Below, one piece after another: positions 38,960 through 50,700 of a stretch of 64,000 nt of DNA. The notes beneath the pieces are model-generated. The model had not been told where the DNA came from. It made no database searches and saw nothing but the letters and a program-made list of their open reading frames with translations. The stretch comes from Eulemur rufifrons (Eukaryota; Chordata; Mammalia; Primates; Lemuridae): contig NC_091009.1 of the NCBI RefSeq assembly GCF_041146395.1, positions 702,501 to 766,500 of the forward strand. Reading direction: 5' to 3'. The stretch's first letter is position 1. Each line of letters begins with the position of its first letter. Position numbers and translations under genes: made by a program.

Positions 38960-40841
38960 CCTAAACGTAACCCTAACCGTGACCAGTAAACCTAACCCTA
39001 ACCTCTAACACAAACCATAGCACATAACTCTAACGCTAAAACTAACCCTAACCCTAACCCTAAACCTAAACCCTAACTCTTAACCTTAACCCTAAGCGTT
39101 AACTCTCACGCTAACCTTTAATCCTAACCCTAATCCTAATCTTCAACCCTAAACCTAACACTTAACCCTAACCCTGTACCAAACCCTAACCCCTCATCTT
39201 AACCCTAACCGTAAACCTCAACCCTAAACCAAAGTATAACCGTTAAACCTAAGAGTAACCTTTAACCCTAACCCTATTCCCTAACCCTAAGCCCTCACCC
39301 TAACACTAAACTTCATCCTTAACCCTAACCATAATCCTAACCCTAAATCTAATTCTCAGACTTCTGGCTTGATTAGAGTTTAGAAAGCCTGCAATCCTCC
39401 CATGCCATGCGTGAAAGGAGGCTCTACCACTGTGTCCTGCATGAAACCCACGGGCCCATACCCAGAGTATGATAGAGTGGGTTCCCGGGTACAATCCCAG
39501 CCCCCTAAACTCCCCCCGCCCGCCTAATGCAGACAGGGCCCGTGCGCTAAGCATAAACAATACCTTTAACAGATAACCCAAACGCTGAACATAACACCCA
39601 ACCCTGTTCCTATTTCTCCCCTTAACACGTAAACCTCACCGTGCGCCTAACTTTAACCTCTTATCCCAACGTTAATGCATAACCCATTTCCTGAGAACAA
39701 CCCCTATCCCATAATTCTAACCCTATCTCCTAGTCATCACTGTGACACCTAATCCCTAACCCTAACTCTAAACCGCTAACCCTAACCGTAACCCTACCTA
39801 CAACCCTAACACTGACAGTAACCCTTACTTCTAACCCCAACGCTATGCCTAACAAAAACCCTAACCCTTGACCCTAACCCTTCACCCTAACACCTAAGCC
39901 TTACCCTAACCCTTAACCCTAATCCTAATCCTAACCATTAAACCTAACCCTAGCTCTTAAAGCTAACCCTAAACCTTACCCTCACGACTAGACCTAACCC
40001 TGACACTAACCTAACACCTAATCCTAACCAGACCCCTAAAGCTAACCCTGAACCCTATCCCTAACCCTAGCAGTCAACTTTAACCCTAAACCTAAGCCCA
40101 ACCCGTAACCCTAATCCTATCCTTTTACCCTAAAACTAACCCCTAAACCTAACCCCTATACCTCACCCTAACTCTAACCCCAATCCTATTTCTAACCATA
40201 CCCCTTCATAATACACTAACTCCTAACCACTAACCCTAAAACTAACCAAAAACCCTAATCACTAATCCCTAACCCTAACGCTTAACCTTTACCCTAACCG
40301 TTAACCCTCACCCTAAATCTTAACACTGACCCTAACCTTAACCTTTAACTCTAAGCCTAACCCTTAACCCTACAGTAAGGAAGACCCTTAATGCTAATGG
40401 GATCCCTTATCCCTAACCATAACACTACAGCTAAAATAACCCTAACCTTGGATCCTTAAACCTAACCCCTAACACTTACTTTAACCCCAAACCCTAACCC
40501 TAATCCTAAGCATTAAACCTAACCCTATCTCTTAACCCTAACGCTAGCCCTTACCCTAACGCCTAGGTCTAACCCTAAATCTAACCTACCGCCTAATCCT
40601 AAACTTAAGCCCTAATGCTAACACTAACCCTGAACCCTAAACCTACCCGGAACCGTTAACACTAACCCTATCCGTGAACCTTAACCCTGACCCTAACCAT
40701 TACCTGCACCCAAGCATTTAACCCTGACCCTAACCCTTATCCTTAATGCTAACCCTAACACTAAACCCTAAGCCTAAGCCGAACACTTATCCCTAATCCT
40801 ATCCCTTAACCCTAATCCTAACCCTAACCCTAATGCTACCC
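38960..40841 (+). repeat. 1.88-kb telomere-like repeat unit, copy 1
   Basis: The marker GTGACCAGTAAACC occurs at 38979 and again at 40861, an offset of 1882. The irregular order of variants and the GC-rich island follow in parallel in both copies (AACAATACC, AAGGAAGACCC, ATGGGATCCC and so on). Confidence 0.88.
39353..39563 (+). repeat. GC-rich island 1 in telomere-like block
   Basis: It begins TTCTCAGACTTCT and contains GAGTTTAGAAAGCCTGC, GTCCTGCATGAAACCC and CAGACAGGGCCCGTGCGC. It recurs as islands 2-6 in various states of decay. A 91-codon antisense frame crosses it, but coding is not supported: the frame changes between copies and only a few codons lie outside the repeat. Confidence 0.85.
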
Positions 40842-42700
40842 CCTAAACGTAACCCTAACCGTGACCAGTAAACCTAACCCTAACCTCTAACACAAACCAT
40901 AGCACATAACTCTAACCCTAAATCTAACCCTAAGCCTAACCATAAACCCTAACTCTTAACCTTAACCCTAAGCGTTAACTCTCACGCTAACCTTTAATCC
41001 TAACCCTAATCCTAATCTCCAACCCTAAACCTAACACTTAACCCTAAACGTCTACCAAACCCTAACCCCTCATCTTAACCCTAACCGTAAACCTCAACCC
41101 TAAACCGAACTGTAATCGTTAAACCTAAGAGTAACCTTTAACCCTAACCCTAATCCCTAACCTTAAGCCCTCACCCTAACACTAAACTTCATCCTTAACC
41201 CTAACCATAATCCTAACCCTAAATCTAATTCTCAGACTTCTTGCTTTCTTAGAGTTTAGAAAGCCTGCAATCCTCCCATGCCATGCGTGAAAGGAGGCTC
41301 TACCACTGTGTCCTGCATGAAACCCACGGGCCCATACCCAGAGTATGATAGAGTGGGTTACCGGGTACAATCCCAGCCCCCTAAACTCCCCCCGCCCGCC
41401 CAATGCAGACAGGGCCCGTGCGCTAAGCATAAACAATACCTTTAACAGATAACCCTAACCCTGAACATAACACCCAACCCTGTTCCTATTTCTCCCCTTA
41501 ACACGTAAACCTCACCGTGAGCCTAACTTTAACCTCTTATCCTAACGTTAATGCATAACCCATTCCCTGAGAACAACCCCTATCCCATAATTCTAACCCT
41601 ATCTCCTAGTCATCACTGGAACACCTAATCCCTAACCCTAATTCTAAACCGCTAACCCTAACCGGAACCCTACCTACAACCCTAACACTGACAGTAACAC
41701 TTACTTCTAACCCCAACGCTATGCCTAACAATAACCCTAACCCTTCACCCTAACCCCTAAGCCTTACGCTAACCCTTAACCCTAATCCTAATCCTAACCA
41801 TTAAACCTAACCCTAGCTCTTAAAGCTAACCCTAAACCTTACCCTCACGACTAGACCTAACCCTGACACTACCCTAACACCTAACCCTAACCAGAACCCC
41901 TAAAGCTAACCCTGAACCCTATCCCTAACCCTAGCAGTAAACTTTAACCCTAAACCTAAGCCCAACCCATAACCCTAATCCTATCCTTTTACCCTAAAAC
42001 TAACCCCTAAACCTAACCCCTATACCTAACCCTAACTCTAACCCCAATCCTAATTCTAACCATACCCCTTCATAAAACACGAACTCCTAACCTCTAACCC
42101 TAACACTAACCAAAAACCCTAATCGCTAATCCCTAACCCTAATGCTTAACCTTTACCCTAACCGTTAACCCTCCCCCTAATTCTTAACACTGACCCTAAC
42201 CTTAACCTTTAACTCTAAGCCTAACCCTTAACCCTACAGTAAGGAAGACCCTTAATGCTAATGGGATCCCTTTTCCCTAACCCTAACACTACAGCTAAAA
42301 ATAACCCTAACCTTTGATCCTTAAACCTAACCCCTAACACTTACTTTAACCCCAAACCCGAACCCTAATCCTAAGCATTAAACCTAACCCTATCTCTTAA
42401 CCCTAACCCTAGCCCTTACCCTAACACTTAGATCTAACCCTAAATCTAACCTCCTGCCTAATCCTAACCTTAAGCCCTAATGCTAACTCTAACCCTGAAC
42501 CCTAAACCTACCCATAACCCTTAACACTAACGCTATCCGTAAACCTTAACCCTGACCCTAACCATTACCCGCACCCAAGCATTTAACCCTGACCCTAACC
42601 CTAATCCTTAATGATAACGCTAACACTAAACCCTAACCCTAAGCCCAACACTTAACCATAATACTATCCTTTAACCCTAAGCCTAACCCTAACCCCTAAC
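40842..42700 (+). repeat. 1.88-kb telomere-like repeat unit, copy 2
   Basis: This copy is parallel to copy 1 with scattered substitutions and small indels. After about 42700 similarity to the start of the unit fades, but a more divergent island at 43000 keeps a similar spacing (about 1.77 kb), so a third, decayed copy is likely. Confidence 0.85.
41229..41438 (+). repeat. GC-rich island 2
   Basis: Nearly identical to island 1, 1876 bases further on. It has CTTGCTTTCTTAG in place of CTGGCTTGATTAG near its start. Confidence 0.85.
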
Positions 42701-42999
42701 GCTAAACCTAACCCTAACCGCAACCCTAACCCTCAATCTTGAAACTTACCATTAACCCTGACACTAACCCTTAACCCTAACCCTACTCCTAATCCTTATC
42801 CATAAGGCTAATACTGAAGCCTAACCCTGTGCCAAACGCTAAACCCAAACCTTAACCCTAACCCTGAATCTTAAACGTAAACCTAACTGTAACTGTTAAA
42901 CCTAACACTAACATTTAACCCTAACACCTAACCCTAAGACTCCACCCTAACACTAATCTTCATCCCTAAACATTACCATAATCCTACCCCTAAATCTCA

Positions 43000-43209
43000 T
43001 TCTCAGACTTCTTGCTTTCTCAGAGTTTAGAAAGCCTACAAACCTCCCATGCCATGAGTTAAAGGGTGCTCTGCCACTGTGTCCTGCATGAAACCCAGGA
43101 ATCCACACCCAGCGTTCAATAGAGTGTGTTCCCGGGGACAATCCTATCCCCCTAACCCCCGCCCGCCGCCCAGTGCAGACAGGGCCTGTACGCTAAGTAT
43201 AAGCACTGC
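43000..43209 (+). repeat. GC-rich island 3
   Basis: Same landmarks as islands 1 and 2 (TTCTCAGACTTCTTGC, GAAAGCCTACAA, TGTCCTGCATGAAACCC, CAGACAGGGCC) with more substitutions. Confidence 0.8.
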
Positions 43210-43530
43210 CCCTAACAGATAACCCTCACCCTGAACATAACACCTAACCATGATCCTATTCCTAAACGTAAACCATAAACCTCCCCGTAATGCTAACTTA
43301 TCCCCTTAAATTAACGTTAATGCATTACACCCTGAGAAGAAGCCCTATCCCATAATTCTAATCCTAAACCATAGTCATAACCATAACACCTCATCCCTAT
43401 TTCTAAAATGAAAACCCTAACTTTCACCCTACCACAACCCTAACCCTAACCCTATCCCCTAACCCTAAGCCCTCACCCTATCACTAATCTTCATCCCTAA
43501 ACCGTGCCGTAATTTTAACCCTAAATCTAA

Positions 43531-43730
43531 TTCTCAGACTTCTTGTTTTCTCAGAGTTTTGAAAGCCTACAATCCTACTAAGCCATGCATGAAAGCCGGC
43601 TCTGCCACAGTGTCCGGCATGAAACCGAGAGGCCCATACACTGCGTGGGATAGAGTGTGTTCTCAGCGACCATCACAGACTCCTAACTTCGCCTCCTAGT
43701 GCATACAGGGCCCATGCCCTAAGCATAAAC
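43531..43730 (+). repeat. GC-rich island 4
   Basis: Diverged copy: TTCTCAGACTTCTTG, GAAAGCCTACAATCC, TGTCCGGCATGAAACC and ACAGGGCCCATGCCC remain. It is only about 530 bases from island 3. Confidence 0.78.
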
Positions 43731-44200
43731 CCTACCCGTCACCCACAACCCTAACCCAGAACATAACACCTAACCCTGATCCTACTGCTCACCTCAACAC
43801 GTAAACCTCACCGTAACCCTAAGTTCAACCCCTTATCTTAACGTTAATGCATGACACCCTGAGAACAAGCCTATACCGTAATTCTAACCCTAACTCCTAG
43901 CCATAACCATAACACCTAATCCCTAATTCTGAAATGCCAACCCAAACCTTAACCCTACCAACACTAACCCTAACCCTAACTCTTAACCATAACACTAACC
44001 TTTACCCTAATGCCTAGAGATTTAACCCCAACACTGACCTACAGTTACACTAAACCTACCCTCTAATGCTAACCTTAAACCTGAACCATAAACCTAACCC
44101 TTAACCCTAACCCTATCCCTAACCCCCTTACCCTAACTCTAACTGTTAACCCTCACCCTAACCCTCAACCCTGACCCTAACCTTAAACCTTAATCCTAAC

Positions 44201-44332
44201 CATGCGTGAGATGAGCCTCTGCCTTTGTCCTGCATGACAGTTGAAGCCCAACACCCAGGGTACGATGAAGTGGGGACCCAGCCTTGCTCCACATCCACAG
44301 TGCCCCGTACGTTAGACAGGGCCCGTGCCCTA
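44201..44332 (+). repeat. GC-rich island 5 (shortened)
   Basis: It keeps CATGCGTGAGATGAG, TTGTCCTGCATGACAG, ACACCCAGGGTACGATG and GACAGGGCCCGTGCCC but lacks the TTCTCAGACTTC start. Its reverse complement lies at 63281-63409. Confidence 0.8.
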
Positions 44333-44588
44333 ACACACACCGTTAAACGTAAGCCCTAACCCTATCACTAAACCAAACCCTTAGTAAGCCCTGAATCTAA
44401 CTCCTAACAGTAACCCTAATCCCTGACCCTTACTCTTGCCTCTCACCCTAAACCTAAACCCAACCACTAAACATAATCCTAATCTCTAACCCTAACAGTA
44501 ATCCTAACCCTAATTCTAACCTAAAACCCTAACCCCTAAACCTAATCCTAGTCCCTAACACCTAACCTTACCCTAAACCCAATTCCAA

Positions 44589-44730
44589 TTCTCAGACTTC
44601 TTCAATTCAAAAACTTAAAAAAGCCTACAATCCACCAATGCCGTGTCTGAGATGAGGGTCCGCCCCTATGTCCTGCATGACAGGCAGGCGCCAATGCCCA
44701 GGGTACTATGGAGTGGGGTCCGGGGGTCTG
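44589..44730 (+). repeat. GC-rich island 6, fused to Sat-II
   Basis: It starts TTCTCAGACTTCTTC, contains GTCCTGCATGACAGG and GCCCAGGGTACTATGGAG, and passes directly into Sat-II at GGAGGCTTGCTAAACTCC. Its reverse complement is at 62881-63022, again touching Sat-II. Confidence 0.85.
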
Positions 44731-47700
44731 GAGGCTTGCTAAACTCCAGTTTGGAAGAATTGCTATAGTCATATATAGGGATGCTTACATTTACTGATAG
44801 AAAGCAACTATTGGTGTGTGATTTGTAGGCTTGCCTTACTCTAGTTTGGATGAAGAAGCTGAATCATATATAGGAATATTAGCTTTGAGTTAGAGGAAGC
44901 ATCTATGGGGGGTGCTTTTTTGGCTTGTTAAACTCTGGTTTGGAAGAAGTTCGAGAGTCTTATATAGGAACGATATCATTCATTCAGAGAAAGCAATTAT
45001 AGGGAGTTGGTTTGTAGGCTTGCTAAGCTCTAGTTTGGAGGAAGGCGAGAGTCATATATAGGAACGCTTACATTCACATAAAGCGTCTACGGGGGGACGG
45101 TTTCTAGGCTTCCTAAACTCTAGCTTGGAAAAAGAGGACAGTTATGTATAGGAACTCTCGGCGGGGGATTTGTAGCATTGCTAAAATCTTAGATTGGAAA
45201 AGTTGCGAGAGTCATACATAGGAATGTTAACATTCACTCAATGAAAGCAACTATAAGGGGTGCTTTCCAGGCTGGCTACACTCTAATTTGGAAAAAGTGC
45301 GACAGTCATATATAGGAAGGCTTATATTCACTCAGACAAAGCAATTATGTGTAGGTGTATAGTAGGCATGCTAACTCTAGTTTGGAAAATTTCGAGAGCC
45401 ATGTATAGGAAAGCTTACAGTAACTTAGAGAAAGCAACGAACGGGGGTGGAGTGTAGGCTTGCTAAACTCTAGTTTGGAGGAAGTGCCATAGTCCTATAT
45501 AGGAACGCTTAAATTCGTTCAGAGAAAACAGCTGTCGGGGATTGGTTTGTAGACATAACTCAAGTTTGGAAGAAGTGCGAGAGACATATATAGGAATGTT
45601 TACATTGACTCAAAGAAAGCAACTATGGGGGAGTGTTATTTTGGCATGCCAGATGCTAGTTAGGAAGAAGTACAAGACTCATATATAGGAACGCTTACAT
45701 TCACACACCGAGAGCAACTACGGAGTAGTGTCAGGTAGACATGTTAAAGTCTAGCTTGGGAGAAGTTCCAGAGTCCTATATAGGAAAGGTAACAGCCACT
45801 TTGAAAAAGCAAGTCTTGGCGGGTGGTTTGTAGGCCTGCAAAACCCTGTTTTGGTTGAAGTGTGAGAGTCATATATGAGAACGCTTACATTCCCTCAGAG
45901 AAAGCAACGATGGGGTTGTTTGTAGGCTTACTAAACTGCAGTTTGGAAGAAGCACGAGAATCACATATAGGAACACATACATTTTGACGCACTGAAAGTA
46001 ACTATGGGGTGGTGTTTTATAGGCATGCTAAACTCTAGTTTGGACGAAGTTTGAGAATCACATATAAGAAAGCTTACAGTCACTTAGAGAAAGCAAATCT
46101 CTGGGTGTGGAATGTAGGCCTGCTAAACTCTATTTTGGTTGAAGTGTGAGAGTCATATATGGGAACGCTTACATTCACTCAGAGAAAACAACGTTTGGGT
46201 GGTGGTTTGTAGGGCATACTAAACTGTAGTTTGGAAGAAGTACGAGAGTCCTATATAGGAACACTTACATTCACGCAGAGAAAGCACTTATGGCGTCAGG
46301 TTTTGTAGGCATGCTAAACTGCAGTTTGGAAGAAGTTGGAGAACCTTATACAAGAATGATTACCATCACCTAGGGAAAGCAACTCTCGGGAGATTGTTTG
46401 TACACATGCTAAACTCTAATTTGGATGAAGTGTGAGAGTCAAACATGGGACCGCTTACATTCCCTCAGAGAAACAACATTGGGCTGGTTTTTGTAGGCAT
46501 ACTAAATAGTTTGGAAGAAGTACGAGAATGATATTTGGGAACGTTTACATTCACCCAGAGAAAGCAACTACGGGGTGGTGTTTTGTAAGCATGCTATAGT
46601 TTGGAAGAAGTTCTAAACCTGAACAGTCACTTAGAGAAAGCAACTCTTGGTGGGTGATTTTTAGGTCTGCTAAATTGTATTTTGAAAGAAGTACCAGAGT
46701 CATATATACTAATGCTTACATTCATGCAAAGAAAAAACTATGGGGTGATGTTTTGTGGGCATGTTAACCTGTAGTTTGGAAGAAGTTGGAGAGTCTTATT
46801 TAGGAAAGCTTACAGTCACCTAGAGAAAGCAACTCTCGGGAGATCCTTTCTTGGCCTGCTAAACTCTACTTTGCATCAATTGTGAGAGTCAAACATGGGA
46901 ATGCTTTCATTCATTCAGAGAACGCAACGTTTGGGTGGTGGTTTGTAGGCATTCTAAACTGTATTTTGGAGGAAGTACAAGAGTCATATATCTGAACGCT
47001 TACATTCAGGCATAGACAGCAACTCTGGGGTCGTATTTTGTTGGCATGCTAAACTGTGGTTTGGAAGAAGTTCGAGCGTCTTATATAGGAAAAATTACAG
47101 CGACACAGAGAAAACAACTCTCGGAAGTTTATTGGTAGGCCTGCTAAACTCTAATTTGGATGAAATGTGAGAACGCTTGCATTCATTCACTCAGAGAAAG
47201 AAACATTATCGTGATGGTTTGAAGGCATAATAACTGTAGTTGGGAAGAAGTAGGAGAGTCATATATATGAACGGTTACATTCACGCAGAGAAAGCAACTG
47301 TGGGGTGGCGCAGGTATGCATGTTAATCTGTAGTTTGGAGGAAGTGCGAGAGTCATATCTGGGGAAAATTACAGTCACTTAGAGAAAGGAACCATTTTGG
47401 GCTGGTTTGTAGATCTGCTAAATTCTATTTTGGAACAGAGTGTGAGTCATATATGGGAACGCTTATGTTCACTCAGAGAAAGCAACCACGGTGTGGTGTT
47501 TTGTTGGCATGCTGTAGTTTGAAAGAAGTTGGAGATTCTTATATAGGAAAGTTTACAGTCACCTAGAGAAAGCAACTCACGGGGTGTGGTTTGTAGGCCT
47601 GCTAAACTCTAATTTAGATGAAGTGAGAGAGGCATATATATGAACGCTTATATTGATGCAGAGAAAGTAACTATGGGGTGGTGTTTTGTAGGCATGCTAA

Positions 47701-50700
47701 AATATAATTTGGAAGAAGTTCGAAAGCAGACAGTCACTTAGAGAAAGCAACTCTCGGCGGTTCATTTTTCGGTCTGCTAAATTGTATTTTGAAAGAAGTA
47801 CCAGAGTCATATATACAAACGCTTACATTCATGCAGAGAAAGCAACTGTGGGGTGGTGTTTTCTAGGCATGCTAAACTCTAGTTTGGACGAAGTTTGAGA
47901 ATCACATATAAGAAAGCTTAGAGTCACTTAGAGAAAGCAAATCTCTGGTGTGGAATGTAGGCGTGCTAAACTCTATTTTGGTTTCAGAGTGAGAGTCATA
48001 TATGGGAAGGCTTACATTCACTCAGAGAAAGCTACGATGATGTGGTGGTTTGTAGGCATACTAAACTCTAGTTTGGAAGAAGTAGGAGAATGATATATGG
48101 GAACACTTACATTCATGCAGAGAAAGCAATTATGGGGTGGATTTTTTGTAGCCATGCTAATCTCTATTTTGCAAGAAGTTAAAGAGTAATATATAGGAAA
48201 ACGTACCGTCATTTATAGAAACCAACTTTCGGGGGATGGTTTGTAGGCCTGCAAAACTCTACTTTGGAAGAAGGGGGAGAGTCATATTGGGGACTGCGTA
48301 CATTCACTCAGAGAAATCAACGATGGGGTTGTGGTTTGTAGGCATACTAAACTCTAGTTTGGAAGAAGTACGAGAATCATATATAGGAACGCTTACATTC
48401 ATGCAGAGAAAGCAACTATGGAGTGATGTTTGTATGCCTACTAAACTATAGTTTGGGGGATGTTCGAGAGTCATATCTGGGAAGTTTACAGTCATTTAGA
48501 GAAAGCAACTCTTGGGGGGGTGGTTCGTAGGCCTGCTAAACTCTATTTTCAATGAAGTGTTAGAATCATATACAGGAACGCTTACATTCACTCAGAGAAA
48601 GCAACGTTGGGGTGGCCGTTTTTGAGCATACTGAACTCTACTTTGGAAGAGGTACGAGAGACATATACAGGAACGCTTACATTAACACAGAGAAAGCAAA
48701 TATGGGGTGCTGTAGTGCAGGCATGCTAAACTATAGATTGGAAGAAGTTCGAAAGCTGACAGTCATTTACAGAAAGCAACTCTTGGCGGGTGATTTTTAG
48801 GTCTGCTAAATTGTATTTTGAAAGACGTACCAGAGTCATATAGACAAACGCTTACATTCATGCAGAGAAAGAAACTATGGGGTGATGTGTTGTTGGCATG
48901 CTAAACTGCAGTTTGGAAGGAGTTCGAGAGTGTTATATAGGATAACTTAGAGTCACCTAGAGAAAGCAACACTCGGGACAGCTTTGCAAGCCTGTAAACA
49001 CTAATTAGCAGCAATTGTGAGAGTCAAACATGGGAACGCTTACATTCACTCAGAGAACACAACGTTTGGGTGGTGATTTGTAGGCATCATAACTGTAGTT
49101 TGGAAGAAGTAGGAGAGTCATATATATGAACGGTTACATTCACGCAGAGAAAGCAACTGATGGGTGGCGTATGTACGCATGTTAATGTATACTTTGGAGG
49201 AAGTTCGGGAGTCTTATCTGGGGAAAATTGCAGTCACTTAGAGAAAGCAACCATCGGGGGCCGTTTTGTAGATCTGCTAAATTCTATTTTGGAAGAAGAG
49301 AGAAAGTCATATGTGGGAACGCTTATGTTCACTCAGAGAAATCAACGATGGGGCAGTGTTTCGTTGGCATGCTAAACTGTAGTTTGGAAGAAGTTCGCGA
49401 GTCTTATATAAGAAAGCTTACAGTCACCTAGAGAAAGTAACTCTCGGCAGATTGTTTCTAAGCATGCTAAACTCTAATTTGCATCAATTGTGAGAGTCAA
49501 ACATGGGAACGCTTACATTCACTCAGAGAACGCAACGTTTGGGTGGTGGTTTGTAAGCATTCTAAACTGTATTTTGGAGGAAGTAGGAGAGTCATATATA
49601 CGAATGCTTACATTCACGCAGAGAAAGCAACTCTGGGGTCGTATTTTGTTGGCATGCTAAACTGTGGTTTGGAAGAAGTTCGAGAGCCTTATATAGGAAA
49701 GATTACACTGACACAGAGAAAACAACTCTCTGTAGTTTGTTGGTAGGTCTGCTAAACTGTAATTTGGATGAAGTGTGAGAACGCTTGCATTCACTCAGAG
49801 AAAGAACTTTGTCGTGGTGGTTTGTAGGAATAACAACTGTAGTTCGAAGAAGTAGGAGAGTCATATATGAACGGTTACATTCACGCAGAGAAAGCAATTG
49901 TGGGGTGGTGTATGTAATCATCATAATCTGTAGTTTGGAGGAAGTTCGAGAGTCATATCTGGGGAAAATTAGAGTCACTTAGAGAAAGGAACCATCGGGG
50001 GCTGGTGTGTAGGTCTGCTAAATTCTATTTTGGAAAAAGAGTGAGAGTCATATATGGGAACGCTTATGTTCACTCAGAGAAATCAATGATGGGGCGCTGT
50101 ATTGTTGGCATGCCAAACTGTAGTTTGGAAGAAGTTCGAGAGTCTTATATAGGAAAGTTTACAGTCACCTAGAGAAAGCAACTCACAGGAGGTGGTTTGT
50201 AGGCCGCTAAACTCTAATTTGGATGAAGTGAAAGAGGCATACATGGATATGCTTCATTCACTCAGAGAAAGGTAAGTTGGAGTGGCGGTTTTTAGGTATA
50301 CTAAACTCCAGTTTGGAAGAAGTACGAGAGTCATATATATGAACGCTTATATGGACGCAGAGAAAGCAACTATGGGGTGGTGTTTTGTAGGCATGCTAAT
50401 ATATAATTTGGAAGAAGTTCGAAAGCAGACAGTCACTTAGAGAAAGCAACTCTTGGCGGTGGATTTTTAGGTCTGCTAAATTGTATTTTGAAAGAAGTAC
50501 CAGTGTCATATAAAGAACGCTTACATTCATGCAGAGAAAGCATCTGTGGGGTGGTGTATTGTAGGCATGCTAAAATCTAGTTTGGACGAAGTTTGAGAAT
50601 CACATATAAGAAAGCTTAGAGTCACTTAGAGAAAGCAAATCTCTGGTTGTGGAATGTAGGCGTGCTAAACTCTATTGTGGTTTAAGACTGAGCATCATAT

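Larger units (their letters stand above)
38941..44730 (+). repeat. Degenerate telomere-like (CCCTAA)n block with GC-rich islands
   Basis: Almost every 6-8 bases carries CCCTAA, CCTAA, CCATAA, CCTTAA or a near form on the + strand; perfect runs beyond three units are rare. This is interstitial or subtelomeric telomere-like DNA, not an active telomere end. Non-telomeric islands of about 140-210 bp interrupt it at 39353, 41229, 43000, 43531, 44201 and 44589. No gene is supported. Confidence 0.92.

Noticed and set aside
38698..44600. Active telomere
   Set aside because: Hexamers are heavily degenerate, interrupted by islands, and bounded by satellite on both sides. Only short clean runs exist near the seam.
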